Of a stretch of 34,715 nucleotides of DNA, positions 25,306 through 32,335 are shown piece by piece. The notes beneath the pieces were generated by a model that saw only the letters and a list, made by a program, of their open reading frames with translations, made no database searches and had not been told where the DNA came from. Source of the stretch: Actinomycetes bacterium (lineage in GTDB: Bacteria > Actinomycetota > Acidimicrobiia > Acidimicrobiales > UBA8190); the NCBI GenBank assembly GCA_021848085.1, contig JAJZNB010000294.1:1-34715 (forward strand), read 5' to 3'. A program made the translations under genes and the position numbers. Each line of letters starts with the position of its first letter. Position 1 is the first letter of the stretch.

Positions 25306-25797
25306 GTGGATCACGATCCGACCGCCCACCGCACCGTCGATCCCGGCGACGTCGACCGCACCGTCGATCCCGGCGACGTCGACCGCACCGTCGATCCCGG
25401 CGACGTCGCTGCTGCTGGGGCCGTGGCCGGGCAGGTCGGAGGTGTGGCCGGCGGCGACGATCATCCGGGCCCGGCCGCTGTGCTCGGCGACGAGGAGCGG
25501 GCGCAGCGGACGGCGGAGCTGCGGGAGCTCATCGACCTGATGCGCCCAGCCGTGCAGGCCGACGGCGGCGACCTGCAGCTGCTCGACTTCGACGTGGAGG
25601 CGGGCACCGTCGAGGTGCAGCTGGTCGGGGCGTGCAGCTCGTGCGCCATCTCCTCGGCCACCTTGCAGGGCGGCGTGGAGCGGATCTTGAAGGGCCGCCT
25701 GCCCTGGGTGGTCGAGGTGACCGGCGGGGTCGACGAGAGCGTCGACCCGTTCGAGTCGGCCGCCTTGGGCCAAGGCGGCTACGTACCTCGTTTCTAG
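25306..25797 (+). CDS. NifU C-terminal-domain Fe-S scaffold/carrier protein with a repeated N-terminal tail
   Basis: A 163-residue protein. Residues 70-150 are a NifU-C (Nfu) domain, with ELIDLMRPAVQADGGDLQLL and GACSSCAISSATLQGGVE; the CxxC binds or transfers an Fe-S cluster between subunits. GTG 25306 lies in the frame with the domain. The N-terminal about 65 residues are low-complexity and acidic, with three TVDPGDVDR repeats encoded by a 27-bp tandem repeat. Typical short Nfu proteins lack such a tail. It stands alone, convergent with the acyl-CoA dehydrogenase gene, whose neighbours do not include SUF genes. It probably matures Fe-S proteins generally. Confidence 0.87.
   Translation: MDHDPTAHRTVDPGDVDRTVDPGDVDRTVDPGDVAAAGAVAGQVGGVAGGDDHPGPAAVLGDEERAQRTAELRELIDLMRPAVQADGGDLQLLDFDVEAGTVEVQLVGACSSCAISSATLQGGVERILKGRLPWVVEVTGGVDESVDPFESAALGQGGYVPRF
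25330..25407. repeat. 27-bp tandem repeat, 2.9 copies, inside the NifU-C gene
   Basis: Two full copies and one 24-base copy of a unit starting CGCACCGTCGATCCCGGC and ending GACGTCGAC, without mismatch. It encodes TVDPGDVDR three times in the disordered N-terminal tail. Perfect identity suggests recent slippage, and the copy number may vary between strains. Confidence 0.93.
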
Positions 25798-25811
25798 CCC
25801 GCTTCTCGGGC
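25797..25811. terminator. Small hairpin between convergent nifU and acyl-CoA dehydrogenase genes
   Basis: GCCCG and CGGGC pair around the 5-base loop CTTCT, starting in the nifU stop codon and lying 39 bases beyond the stop of the opposite gene. The stem is short and has no T-run. Confidence 0.38.
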
Positions 25812-25849
25812 AGGCTCGCCGCCGCTGCGCAGGGCGCCGCCCCTGGCTC

Positions 25850-27091
25850 CTAGTGGCCCGCCGCCTTGGGTTCCTTGGGCAGGCCCAGCACGCGCTCACC
25901 GACGATGTTGCGCTGGATCTCCGCCGTGCCGCCCCAGATCGTCTCCGACCGTGAGAAGAAGAAGGCGGCCTGCAGCTCGTCGACCGGATAGCTGGGCTTG
26001 CCCCGTCGCCCCAGTGCTCCCTCCTCGGGGTCGCTGGCGATGTCACCCCCGCCGCGCAGGATCTGGCTCTCGGGCCCAAGGATGTCCATGGCCAGGTTCA
26101 TCGTCTCGCGGTGGTACTCGGACCAGAACATCTTGTTGGTGGCACCCAAGGCGGCGGTGGTGTGGGTGCCGTTGAGGGCGTCGGTCAGGCTGCGGTAGCC
26201 GTTGATCTCCATGATCTTGACCTTCGACCAGGCCTTGGCCAGCGCCTGGCGCACCAGCGGGTCCGACACCTTGCCCACACGGCGGGCCGCCTCGATGATC
26301 TGGTCGAGCTCACGCGCGAAGCGGCGGTGCCCGGTGGTGGCCGAGGCGCCTCGCTCGAAGCCCAGGGTGGTCATGGCCACCGCCCACCCGTTGTTGACCC
26401 CACCGACCACGTTGTCTTTGGGACAGCGAGCGTTCTGGAAGAACACCTCGTTGAACTCCGAGGACCCGTCGATCTGCTGGATGGGCCGCACCTCGACGCC
26501 GGGCTGCTTCATGGGCACCAGCAGGTAGGAGATGCCCTTGTGCTTGGGGGCGTCGGGGTCGGTGCGGGCCAGCAAGAAGATGTAGTCGGCGTACTGGGCC
26601 TGGGTGGTCCACACCTTCTGCCCGTTGATCACCCACTCGTCGCCGTCGAGCTCCGCCCGCGTCTTGAGCGAGGCCAGGTCGCTGCCGGCGTCGGGCTCCG
26701 AGAAGCCCTGGCACCAGGCGATGGAGCCGTTGAGGATCTTGGGGATGAGCTCGCGCTTCTGCTCCTCGGTGCCCCACTGCAGGATGGTCGGCCCCACCAG
26801 CGTGTCGCCGAAGAAGTCGGCCCGCAGGGGCGCCTTGGCTCGGGCGAACTCCTCGTTCAGCACGACCTGCTCGATCAGCGACAGACCCTTGCCGCCGTAC
26901 TCGGTGGGCCACGAGGCGCAGATCCAGCCTCCCTCGAACAGCTTCTTCACCCACTCGGCATTGAACGCCTTGCGCTCCTCGGGCGACATGGCGAACCCGG
27001 GCTCGCCCCACCCCTCGGGCAGGTGCGCCTGCAGCCACGAGCGGATCTCGCCTCGGAACGCCTCGGCTTCGGGCGGATAGGTCAGGTCCAT
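25850..27091 (-). CDS. Acyl-CoA dehydrogenase (mycobacterial FadE type)
   Basis: A 413-residue FAD enzyme for alpha,beta-dehydrogenation of acyl-CoAs. It has QGFSEPDAGSDLASLKTRAE, WVINGQKVWTTQAQYAD, the middle beta domain and ETIWGGTAEIQRNIVGERVLGLP. At the site of the MCAD catalytic Glu the sequence is IWGGT (Gly387), but Glu246 in GFERGAS occupies the alternative position used by isovaleryl- and long-chain enzymes and by steroid-degrading FadE proteins, so activity is expected. It resembles actinobacterial FadE subunits that often act as heterotetramers; no partner gene adjoins. ATG 27091 is supported by TACCGT ending six bases upstream, a leaderless -10 pattern. It is divergent from the deacetylase gene. 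Confidence 0.92.
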   Translation of the reverse strand: MDLTYPPEAEAFRGEIRSWLQAHLPEGWGEPGFAMSPEERKAFNAEWVKKLFEGGWICASWPTEYGGKGLSLIEQVVLNEEFARAKAPLRADFFGDTLVGPTILQWGTEEQKRELIPKILNGSIAWCQGFSEPDAGSDLASLKTRAELDGDEWVINGQKVWTTQAQYADYIFLLARTDPDAPKHKGISYLLVPMKQPGVEVRPIQQIDGSSEFNEVFFQNARCPKDNVVGGVNNGWAVAMTTLGFERGASATTGHRRFARELDQIIEAARRVGKVSDPLVRQALAKAWSKVKIMEINGYRSLTDALNGTHTTAALGATNKMFWSEYHRETMNLAMDILGPESQILRGGGDIASDPEEGALGRRGKPSYPVDELQAAFFFSRSETIWGGTAEIQRNIVGERVLGLPKEPKAAGH

Positions 27092-27221
27092 GGCTCGACG
27101 GTACCGCCGCCGCAGGGCGCCAGCCAACGCTGCGGGGTCCGTGAAGGCGGTCCGGAGGGTGCATCGGGCCGCGGCTGGGTACGCTCCGCCTGACCCTGCC
27201 GTCGAGCCCGGGAGAGCGCCT

Positions 27222-27962
27222 GTGTCACGACCGCCACGTATCATCGCGGCTGTGGCGGCCGGCGCCGTGCTGCTCCACGGGCTGCCGTCGCTGACGGTGC
27301 TGGGGGCGCTGGCACCGTGGCAACCGCCGGCGCTGCCGTGGGGCCTGTGTCGCTGGCGGGGCCCCGTCGGCGCCGGCCGTGTGGCTCTCACCTTCGACGA
27401 CGGCCCGTCGCCGCTGGCCACCGTCCGCACCTTGGAGCTGCTGGCCGACCTGGACGTGCGGGCGACGTTCTTCGTGACCGGCACCAACGCCGAGGCCCAT
27501 CCCGAGCTGGTGCGACGCATGCGCGGCGAGGGGCACGCGGTGGGGCTGCACGGCCAGCGTCACCGCCACCATCTGCTGCACGGCCCGCGGTGGGTGTGGC
27601 GGGACCTGCAGCAGGCTGTAGCGGTCTACCGCCAGGTGCTGGGCCACCAGCCCGCCTGGTTCCGTCCGCCGTACGGCCAGCTGGCGGCCGGTTCGGTGCT
27701 GGCCGCCCGACGTCTGGGCCTGTCGACCGTGCTGTGGAGCGGCTGGGGCAGGGAATTCGCCGACCCGTCGCCGCCACAGGTGCTGCGGCGGCTGCAGCGG
27801 CGCCTCGCCGACGGCGCCGTCCTGTTGCAGCACGACAACGACGAGTCATGCCCGGTGGGGACCGCCGCCGTCACCCACGAGGTGCTGCGCCCGCTGGTGG
27901 ACGAGGTACGGGCCCGGGGGCTGGCCCCGGTGACCCTCGACGAGCTGGTCGGTGGCCGGTGA
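27222..27962 (+). CDS. NodB-type polysaccharide deacetylase with an N-terminal signal/anchor
   Basis: A 246-residue protein. It starts at GTG 27222 after a GGGAG site. A basic residue group and a hydrophobic segment (IIAAVAAGAVLLHGLPSLTVLGAL) act as a signal or membrane anchor. The NodB domain follows: ALTFDDGPSP with Asp59/Asp60, His110 and His114 as the metal-binding HxxxH (HGQRH), WFRPPYGQ, and a final LLQHDND with the late His. Chemistry is metal-dependent removal of N- or O-acetyl groups from a glycan outside the membrane. The next gene, an MGDG-synthase-like glycosyltransferase, starts in its stop (GTGA), so both probably act on the same cell-envelope glycan or glycolipid. Confidence 0.9.
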   Translation: MSRPPRIIAAVAAGAVLLHGLPSLTVLGALAPWQPPALPWGLCRWRGPVGAGRVALTFDDGPSPLATVRTLELLADLDVRATFFVTGTNAEAHPELVRRMRGEGHAVGLHGQRHRHHLLHGPRWVWRDLQQAVAVYRQVLGHQPAWFRPPYGQLAAGSVLAARRLGLSTVLWSGWGREFADPSPPQVLRRLQRRLADGAVLLQHDNDESCPVGTAAVTHEVLRPLVDEVRARGLAPVTLDELVGGR

Positions 27963-29140
27963 GCCCCCCCTCCGACGCCGGCGCCGCGCCCCGGCGGTCG
28001 CTCATCGTGTCGGGTTCTATCGGCCAGGGTCATGCCTCGGTGGCCGAGGTGTGCGCCGACGCCCTGGCCGGCGCTGGCGGCACCTGCTCGGTGGTCGACG
28101 CCATGGCCCTGCTGGGATCCTCGGCGTCGCTGGCCGGGGAGCGGGTGTTCCGCCGGATGCTGCGCATCGCCCCGTTGTACGATGCCCTGCACTTCTCGCA
28201 GCTGCGGGCCGGCACGGCTCTGGCTGACGCCATGGACCGGGCCGCCACCCGGCGCCTGGTGCCGCGCCTGCGCAGGCAGGTCGAGGCCTTCGCCCCGGAT
28301 CTGCTGGTGGCGGTGTTCGCCACCGGGGCCGGGGCGCTGGCCCGCTTGCGCCCCGAGCTGCCCGGCGTCCCCACGGTGGTGGTCTGCACCGACGCGTCAG
28401 CCCACCGGCTGTGGGTGCACCCGGGCATCGACCGCTACCTGGTCTTCTCCGACGTGGCCGCCGGCACCGTCCGCCAGTACCAGCCGGGGGCGGATGTGGT
28501 CCGCATCGCTCCGGCGGTGCGCGGCGCGTTCTACGCCGCGCCGTCGCGCCACCAGGCCCGCCAGGCTCTCGGCGCCGCGGCGAACGACGACGCGGCGCCA
28601 TGGGTGCTGCTGTCGGCCGGCGGGTGGGGGGGCGCCCCCCTGGAACGTCTGGCCCGCGCCGTGGCTGCCGCCGGCTGCAAGGTGCTGGCCGTCGCCGGCC
28701 GCAGCCAGGAGCTGGAGCAGCGGCTGCAGCGGGCGGCTGGCACCTTCCCCGCCGGCCCCGCCGGCCCCGGGAGGTCCGCCGGCGCCGGCCGGTCCGGTCT
28801 CGCCGCCGGCCCCGGCATCGTCCCCTTCGGCTACAGCGACCGGATGCCGGAGCTGATGGCGGCCGCTGACGTGGTGGTGACCACCGCGGGGCAGACCTGC
28901 CACGAGGCCCGGGTGGTGGGGCGGCCACTGGTGCTGCTCGACGCCGTGCCCGGCCACGGCCGCGAGAACCTGCTGTTGGAGCTGGCCCATGGCGGAGCGC
29001 TGGCCTGCCGGGCCGAACCGGGGGCCGTGCGCGCCGCGGTGGAGTCGGTGCTGGCCGGCGAGGTGCCACCGGGCCGCCCGTGGCCGATCGCCTCACCCGA
29101 CCAGTGGCACCGACAGCTCCTCGCCGCCCTGCCCCGATGA
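27959..29140 (+). CDS. MGDG-synthase-like (GT28-type) glycosyltransferase
   Basis: A 393-residue GT-B fold protein starting at GTG 27959. The N-terminal domain has SLIVSGSIGQGHASVAEVCAD, like the G-x-G-H loop of MGDG synthase and MurG relatives, and VVVCTDASAHRLWVHPGID. The C-terminal domain has LLSAGGWGGAPLERLARAV, PFGYSDRMPELMAAADVVVT and AGQTCHEARVVGRPLVLLDAVPGHGRENL, the donor-sugar site. Residues 262-285 are a Gly/Pro/Ala-rich loop of repetitive DNA. It probably adds a hexose to diacylglycerol or a related lipid at the inner membrane face. It is coupled to the deacetylase gene. Confidence 0.85.
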   Translation: MSPPSDAGAAPRRSLIVSGSIGQGHASVAEVCADALAGAGGTCSVVDAMALLGSSASLAGERVFRRMLRIAPLYDALHFSQLRAGTALADAMDRAATRRLVPRLRRQVEAFAPDLLVAVFATGAGALARLRPELPGVPTVVVCTDASAHRLWVHPGIDRYLVFSDVAAGTVRQYQPGADVVRIAPAVRGAFYAAPSRHQARQALGAAANDDAAPWVLLSAGGWGGAPLERLARAVAAAGCKVLAVAGRSQELEQRLQRAAGTFPAGPAGPGRSAGAGRSGLAAGPGIVPFGYSDRMPELMAAADVVVTTAGQTCHEARVVGRPLVLLDAVPGHGRENLLLELAHGGALACRAEPGAVRAAVESVLAGEVPPGRPWPIASPDQWHRQLLAALPR

Positions 29141-29199
29141 CCGGCTCGTGGCGAAGGCCAGGGACCGGCTCGGGTGCAGCATCGGGTAGCCTTGGAAGT

Positions 29200-29214
29200 A
29201 CCTGGACACCAGGT
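29200..29214. promoter_or_regulatory. Palindrome ACCTGG-ACA-CCAGGT
   Basis: Perfect 6-bp inverted arms with a 3-base centre, located before the short leader ORF and just after TAGCCT (29188-29193), which fits a -10 consensus. It is suited as an operator dyad or a short hairpin at the 5' end of the leader RNA. Confidence 0.4.
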
Positions 29215-29264
29215 GCGACGTCGGCGCAGGTCGGCGCCGGGGAGGCGCAGAGGAGGTGATGCCG

Positions 29265-29342
29265 GTGCAGAACAAGGGCGAACCCCCCAGTTGCGGCCGT
29301 CCGGACCATGCCCGGCCTCCCGCGCCCGACGGTCACCGCTGA
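29265..29342 (+). CDS. Candidate 25-codon Pro/Asp/Glu-rich leader peptide
   Basis: GTG 29265 lies eight bases after GGAGG of a 10-base perfect complement to the 16S rRNA 3' end (AGGAGGTGAT), the strongest ribosome site in the window. The peptide has 25 residues with Pro at 7, 8, 13, 18, 19 and 21, acidic residues at 6, 14 and 22, and ends HR before TGA. Pro- and acid-rich leader peptides such as MgtL sense low Mg2+ by ribosome stalling or destabilisation, and the downstream genes are Mg-related. ATG 29259 in the same frame is too close to the ribosome site. Confidence 0.45.
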   Translation: MQNKGEPPSCGRPDHARPPAPDGHR

Positions 29343-29352
29343 GCTGGCCGCT

Positions 29353-29385
29353 GCGCCCTGAACGGGCGCTGTCGGCGCCGCCGAC
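29353..29385 (+). terminator. Two tandem hairpins after the leader ORF
   Basis: GCGCCC-TGAAC-GGGCGC (29353-29369) and GTCGGC-GCC-GCCGAC (29371-29385) are perfect 6-bp stems separated by one base. They start 10 bases after the leader-ORF stop. There is no T-run, so Rho-dependent or translational attenuation is as likely as intrinsic termination. Confidence 0.4.
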
Positions 29386-29464
29386 GGCCGATGCGTGTGC
29401 ACGGGGAGCTACCTGACCTGTCCCCGCCCGCCGTGCCGGTGGGCCGAGCTCCGAAGGACGCCCG

Positions 29465-30847
29465 ATGGCCCATGCCGCCACCTTCCCCTCGGCGCCGGCG
29501 CCGGCGACAGCCCACGCGCCGCACCACCGCGGATCCCACCGCGAGCGGCGCATCCTCCGCAGCGAACGGATCCTCGCCACGCGCGCCGTCGCCGAGTCGC
29601 TGGTGTCGGCGGCAGGGCTGCAGCGCCGCCCGGTGCTCAACCAGGCCGGCGCCGAGATCGGCCACCTGGTCGACGTGGTGGCCCGCTGGTCCGACGGTCA
29701 GACCTATCCTCCGGTGACCGGGCTGGTGGTCCGGGTCGGGCGCCGCCTGGCCTTCGTCGACGCTGCCTCCGTCGACCGCCTCGAGTGGGGCGAGGTCCGC
29801 CTGGCGTCGAGCCGCCTCGACCTGCGCGACTTCGAGCGTCGGCCCGGCGAGGTGATGCTGTGTCGCGACGTGCTCGACCACCAGCTGGTCGACACCGACG
29901 GGGTGCAGGTGATCCGGGCGGCCGACCTGTACCTGGCCCAGGTGCTGGGGCGGATCCGGCTGGTCGGTGTCGACGTCAGCCTCCACTCGCTGTGGCGCCG
30001 GCTCGGCCCGGCCCGCTGGCGGCGGCGGCCGACCCCCGAGCGGGTGATCGACTGGTCGGCCATCCAGCCCTTCGGCGAGTCGGGGCGCCAGCCGTCGGAG
30101 GTGCGGCTGCGGACCTCCAACGACGGGCTGCACCGGTTGCGGCCCGGCGAGCTGGCCGACCTCCTCGAGGACCTCGAGCGGCCCGCCCGCGCCGAGCTGC
30201 TCGACGTCCTCGACCCGGCCGAGGCCGCCGACGCCCTCGAGGAGATGGACCCCGAGGAGGTCCGCACCCTGCTGCGCGAGGTCGATCCCGGCCGGGCGGC
30301 CGCCCTGGTGGAGCAGATGGAGCCCGACGAAGCTGTCGACGCGCTGCGCGACCTGGACCGCGACGACCGCGACGACCTGCTCACCCGGATGACGTCGGCG
30401 GCCGCCGAGCGCCTCAGCGTCCTGCTCGACTACCCCGAGGACCGGGCCGGCGGCATCATGACCACGCTGCTGGTGGTGGCCACGACCGACGACACCGTCG
30501 ACGACGTGCGCCGCCGCCTGGGGGAGCTGGCGGAGCACCGCCACGACGTCGACGCCGTGGCCGTGGTGGACGCCAACGGACGCCTCGTGTGGGACCTGCC
30601 GCTGTTCGACGTGGCCCTGGCCGCAGGGTCGGCGCGCCTGGGCCAGCTCGTCGAGCACGAGGAGACCGTGACCGTTCCCCCCGGCGCCGGCCTGGCCGAC
30701 GTGGCCGCCCGCTTCGTCGAGGCCCGCCGGCTGTCGCTGCTCGTCGTCGACGACGGCCGACCGGTCGGCAGGATCCTCGCCGACGACGTCGTCGACGCCC
30801 TGCTGCCGGTGCGCGGCCGGGCCCGCTTCCCGCGGCTGCTGCAGTGA
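29465..30847 (+). CDS. Soluble PRC-barrel / MgtE_N / CBS-pair protein (magnesium-sensor-like)
   Basis: A 460-residue protein without membrane segments. Residues 1-35 are disordered. Residues 45-200 form PRC-barrel-like beta sequence (RPVLNQAGAEIGHLVDVVAR, and VMLCRDVLDHQLVDTDGVQV as a second unit). Residues 220-330 are the acidic helical MgtE_N superhelix (LRPGELADLLEDLERPARAE, and so on). Residues 335-455 are a CBS pair. In MgtE channels these cytosolic domains bind Mg2+ and close the pore; here the TM domain is absent. AAGGA lies eight bases before ATG 29465. The NRAMP gene starts 13 bases downstream, so this is probably the separate Mg2+ sensor/regulator of that transporter. Confidence 0.88.
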   Translation: MAHAATFPSAPAPATAHAPHHRGSHRERRILRSERILATRAVAESLVSAAGLQRRPVLNQAGAEIGHLVDVVARWSDGQTYPPVTGLVVRVGRRLAFVDAASVDRLEWGEVRLASSRLDLRDFERRPGEVMLCRDVLDHQLVDTDGVQVIRAADLYLAQVLGRIRLVGVDVSLHSLWRRLGPARWRRRPTPERVIDWSAIQPFGESGRQPSEVRLRTSNDGLHRLRPGELADLLEDLERPARAELLDVLDPAEAADALEEMDPEEVRTLLREVDPGRAAALVEQMEPDEAVDALRDLDRDDRDDLLTRMTSAAAERLSVLLDYPEDRAGGIMTTLLVVATTDDTVDDVRRRLGELAEHRHDVDAVAVVDANGRLVWDLPLFDVALAAGSARLGQLVEHEETVTVPPGAGLADVAARFVEARRLSLLVVDDGRPVGRILADDVVDALLPVRGRARFPRLLQ

Positions 30848-30860
30848 CGCGGCTGGTGCC

Positions 30861-32252
30861 ATGAGCCCCCCCACCACCGAGTCCGAGGGCACCGACCCGG
30901 TCCCGGCCGGCGGGCGACGGGGCTCCGGCCCGTCCCCCGCCGTTCCCGGAGCGTCGCCCGCCGCTCCCAGTGCAGCGCCGGCAGGCCTCGCCGCCGGCGC
31001 CTCCCCTTCTGGCGGCCGGTCCCGGCGGCGTCGGCTGTTCGTCTACCTGGCTGCCATCGGACCGGGGCTGATCGCCGCCAGCGCCGGCAACGACGCTGGC
31101 GGGGTCCTCACCTACGCCTCGGCCGGGGCACAGTTCGCCTACCGCACCTTGTTCTTCATGGCCGTCGTCACCGTCTTCTACGTGGCGGTGCAGGAGATGG
31201 TGGCCCGACTCGCCGCCCACACCGGCAAGGGGCTGGCGGCCCTCATCCGCGAGGAGTTCTCCCTGCGGTGGACGGCGTTCGCCATGGTGTGCTTCGCCAT
31301 CGCCAACGTCGGTCTGGTGGTGACCGAGTTCGCCGGCATCGCCTCCGCCTTCGGGCTGTGGGGCGTGTCGCGGTACGTGTCGGTGCCGATCGCCGCCGCC
31401 GCCATCTGGGTGCTGGTGCTGTTCGGCTCGTACCGCTACGCCGAGCGGGTGTTCCTGCTGCTGTCGTTGGGGTTCCTCGCCTACCCGCTGGCGATGCTCT
31501 TCGGCCATCCGGCCTGGCGGACGGCCGGCGCCGACCTGGTGTTCCCCCACTTCCTCGGCACCAGGGGGTTCGTGCTGTTGGGGGTGGCTCTGGTCGGCAC
31601 CACCATCACCCCCTACATCCAGCTGTACGAAGCCGGGGCGGTGGTCGACCGGGGGGTCGGCCCCGAGGAGTACCGCCTCACCCGCTTCGACGCCATCAGC
31701 GGCGCCGTCGTCTCCGACGTCATCTCGGTCTGCATCATCATCGCCACCGCCGCGGCCATCGGCGGCACCGGGCCGCTGCAGTCGGCGGCTCAGGCGGCCC
31801 GCTCTCTGCGGCCGGTGGCCGGGGCCGGCGCCGAGACGCTGTTCGGCCTCGGGCTGCTCGGGGCCTCGGCGCTGGCGGCGGCGGTGGTGCCGCTGTCGAC
31901 GTCGTACGCCCTGGCGGAAGCCATCGGGGTGGAGCGGTCGGTGTCGCGCAGCTTCCGCCAGGCGCCGCTGTTCCTCGGTCTGTTCAGCCTGCAGATCGCC
32001 ATCGGCGCCTTCGTGGTGCTGGTCCCGGGCAACCTGATCCACCTCATCGTCAACGTGCAGGTCCTCGAAGGTCTGATCACCCCGTTCACCTTGGGCTTCG
32101 TGCTGATCCTGGCCAACCGCCGCAGCCTGCTGGGCCCGGCGGCCAACGGCGTGCTGGGGCGGGTCGTCGGCACCGTCTCGCTGGTCGCCGTCGGCGGCTT
32201 CTCGCTGGTGCTGGTGGTGCTGAGCGTCAGATCGTGGTTCGGTCTGGGCTGA
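30861..32252 (+). CDS. NRAMP (SLC11)-family transporter, probably of the Mg2+ (NRMT-like) kind
   Basis: A 463-residue protein with 11 or so membrane helices after a disordered 55-residue N-terminus. Helix 1 reads IGPGLIAASAGNDAGG: DAGG (78-81) replaces DPGN, keeping the Asp and losing the Asn ligand. Helix 6 reads GTTITPYIQLYEAG: Thr250 and Tyr252 replace the Met and His of MPH, the Met being the residue that selects Mn/Fe over Mg/Ca. Such changes are reported for NRAMP-related magnesium transporters. Pairing with an MgtE_N-CBS protein supports Mg2+ as substrate. The exact NRMT motif was not checked by alignment. Confidence 0.87.
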   Translation: MSPPTTESEGTDPVPAGGRRGSGPSPAVPGASPAAPSAAPAGLAAGASPSGGRSRRRRLFVYLAAIGPGLIAASAGNDAGGVLTYASAGAQFAYRTLFFMAVVTVFYVAVQEMVARLAAHTGKGLAALIREEFSLRWTAFAMVCFAIANVGLVVTEFAGIASAFGLWGVSRYVSVPIAAAAIWVLVLFGSYRYAERVFLLLSLGFLAYPLAMLFGHPAWRTAGADLVFPHFLGTRGFVLLGVALVGTTITPYIQLYEAGAVVDRGVGPEEYRLTRFDAISGAVVSDVISVCIIIATAAAIGGTGPLQSAAQAARSLRPVAGAGAETLFGLGLLGASALAAAVVPLSTSYALAEAIGVERSVSRSFRQAPLFLGLFSLQIAIGAFVVLVPGNLIHLIVNVQVLEGLITPFTLGFVLILANRRSLLGPAANGVLGRVVGTVSLVAVGGFSLVLVVLSVRSWFGLG

Positions 32253-32335
32253 CGGCGGGTCGATCGGCCCGTTTGCACTCGGCGGCTCCGGCGGGGGAGG
32301 CTAAGCGGCCATGGTCGTAGAGGACGGAGGCGGAC

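Larger units (their letters stand above)
29141..29464 (+). promoter_or_regulatory. Structured 324-base leader of the Mg-transport operon
   Basis: This leader holds, in order: a perfect 15-base dyad (29200-29214), two GTCGGCGC copies (29220-29227, 29230-29237), a perfect AGGAGGTGAT ribosome site (29251-29260), a 25-codon Pro/acidic ORF (29265-29342), and two strong hairpins (29353-29369, 29371-29385). The second hairpin begins with a third GTCGGCGC copy. Its 3' arm GCCGAC could pair with any of the three copies, so alternative folds are possible. About 80 bases then lead to the MgtE_N-CBS start. I see no match to the M-box core. Confidence 0.5.

Noticed and set aside
25298-25540. Alternative frame with ATG 25298 over the NifU-C start
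   Set aside because: Its translation is Pro/Thr/Ala repeat followed by Arg-rich noise and lacks the NifU domain, which is in the GTG 25306 frame.
29141-29464. M-box (ykoK) or yybP-ykoY riboswitch upstream of the Mg/NRAMP genes
   Set aside because: I could not find the conserved core segments of either class; a covariance-model search would settle it.
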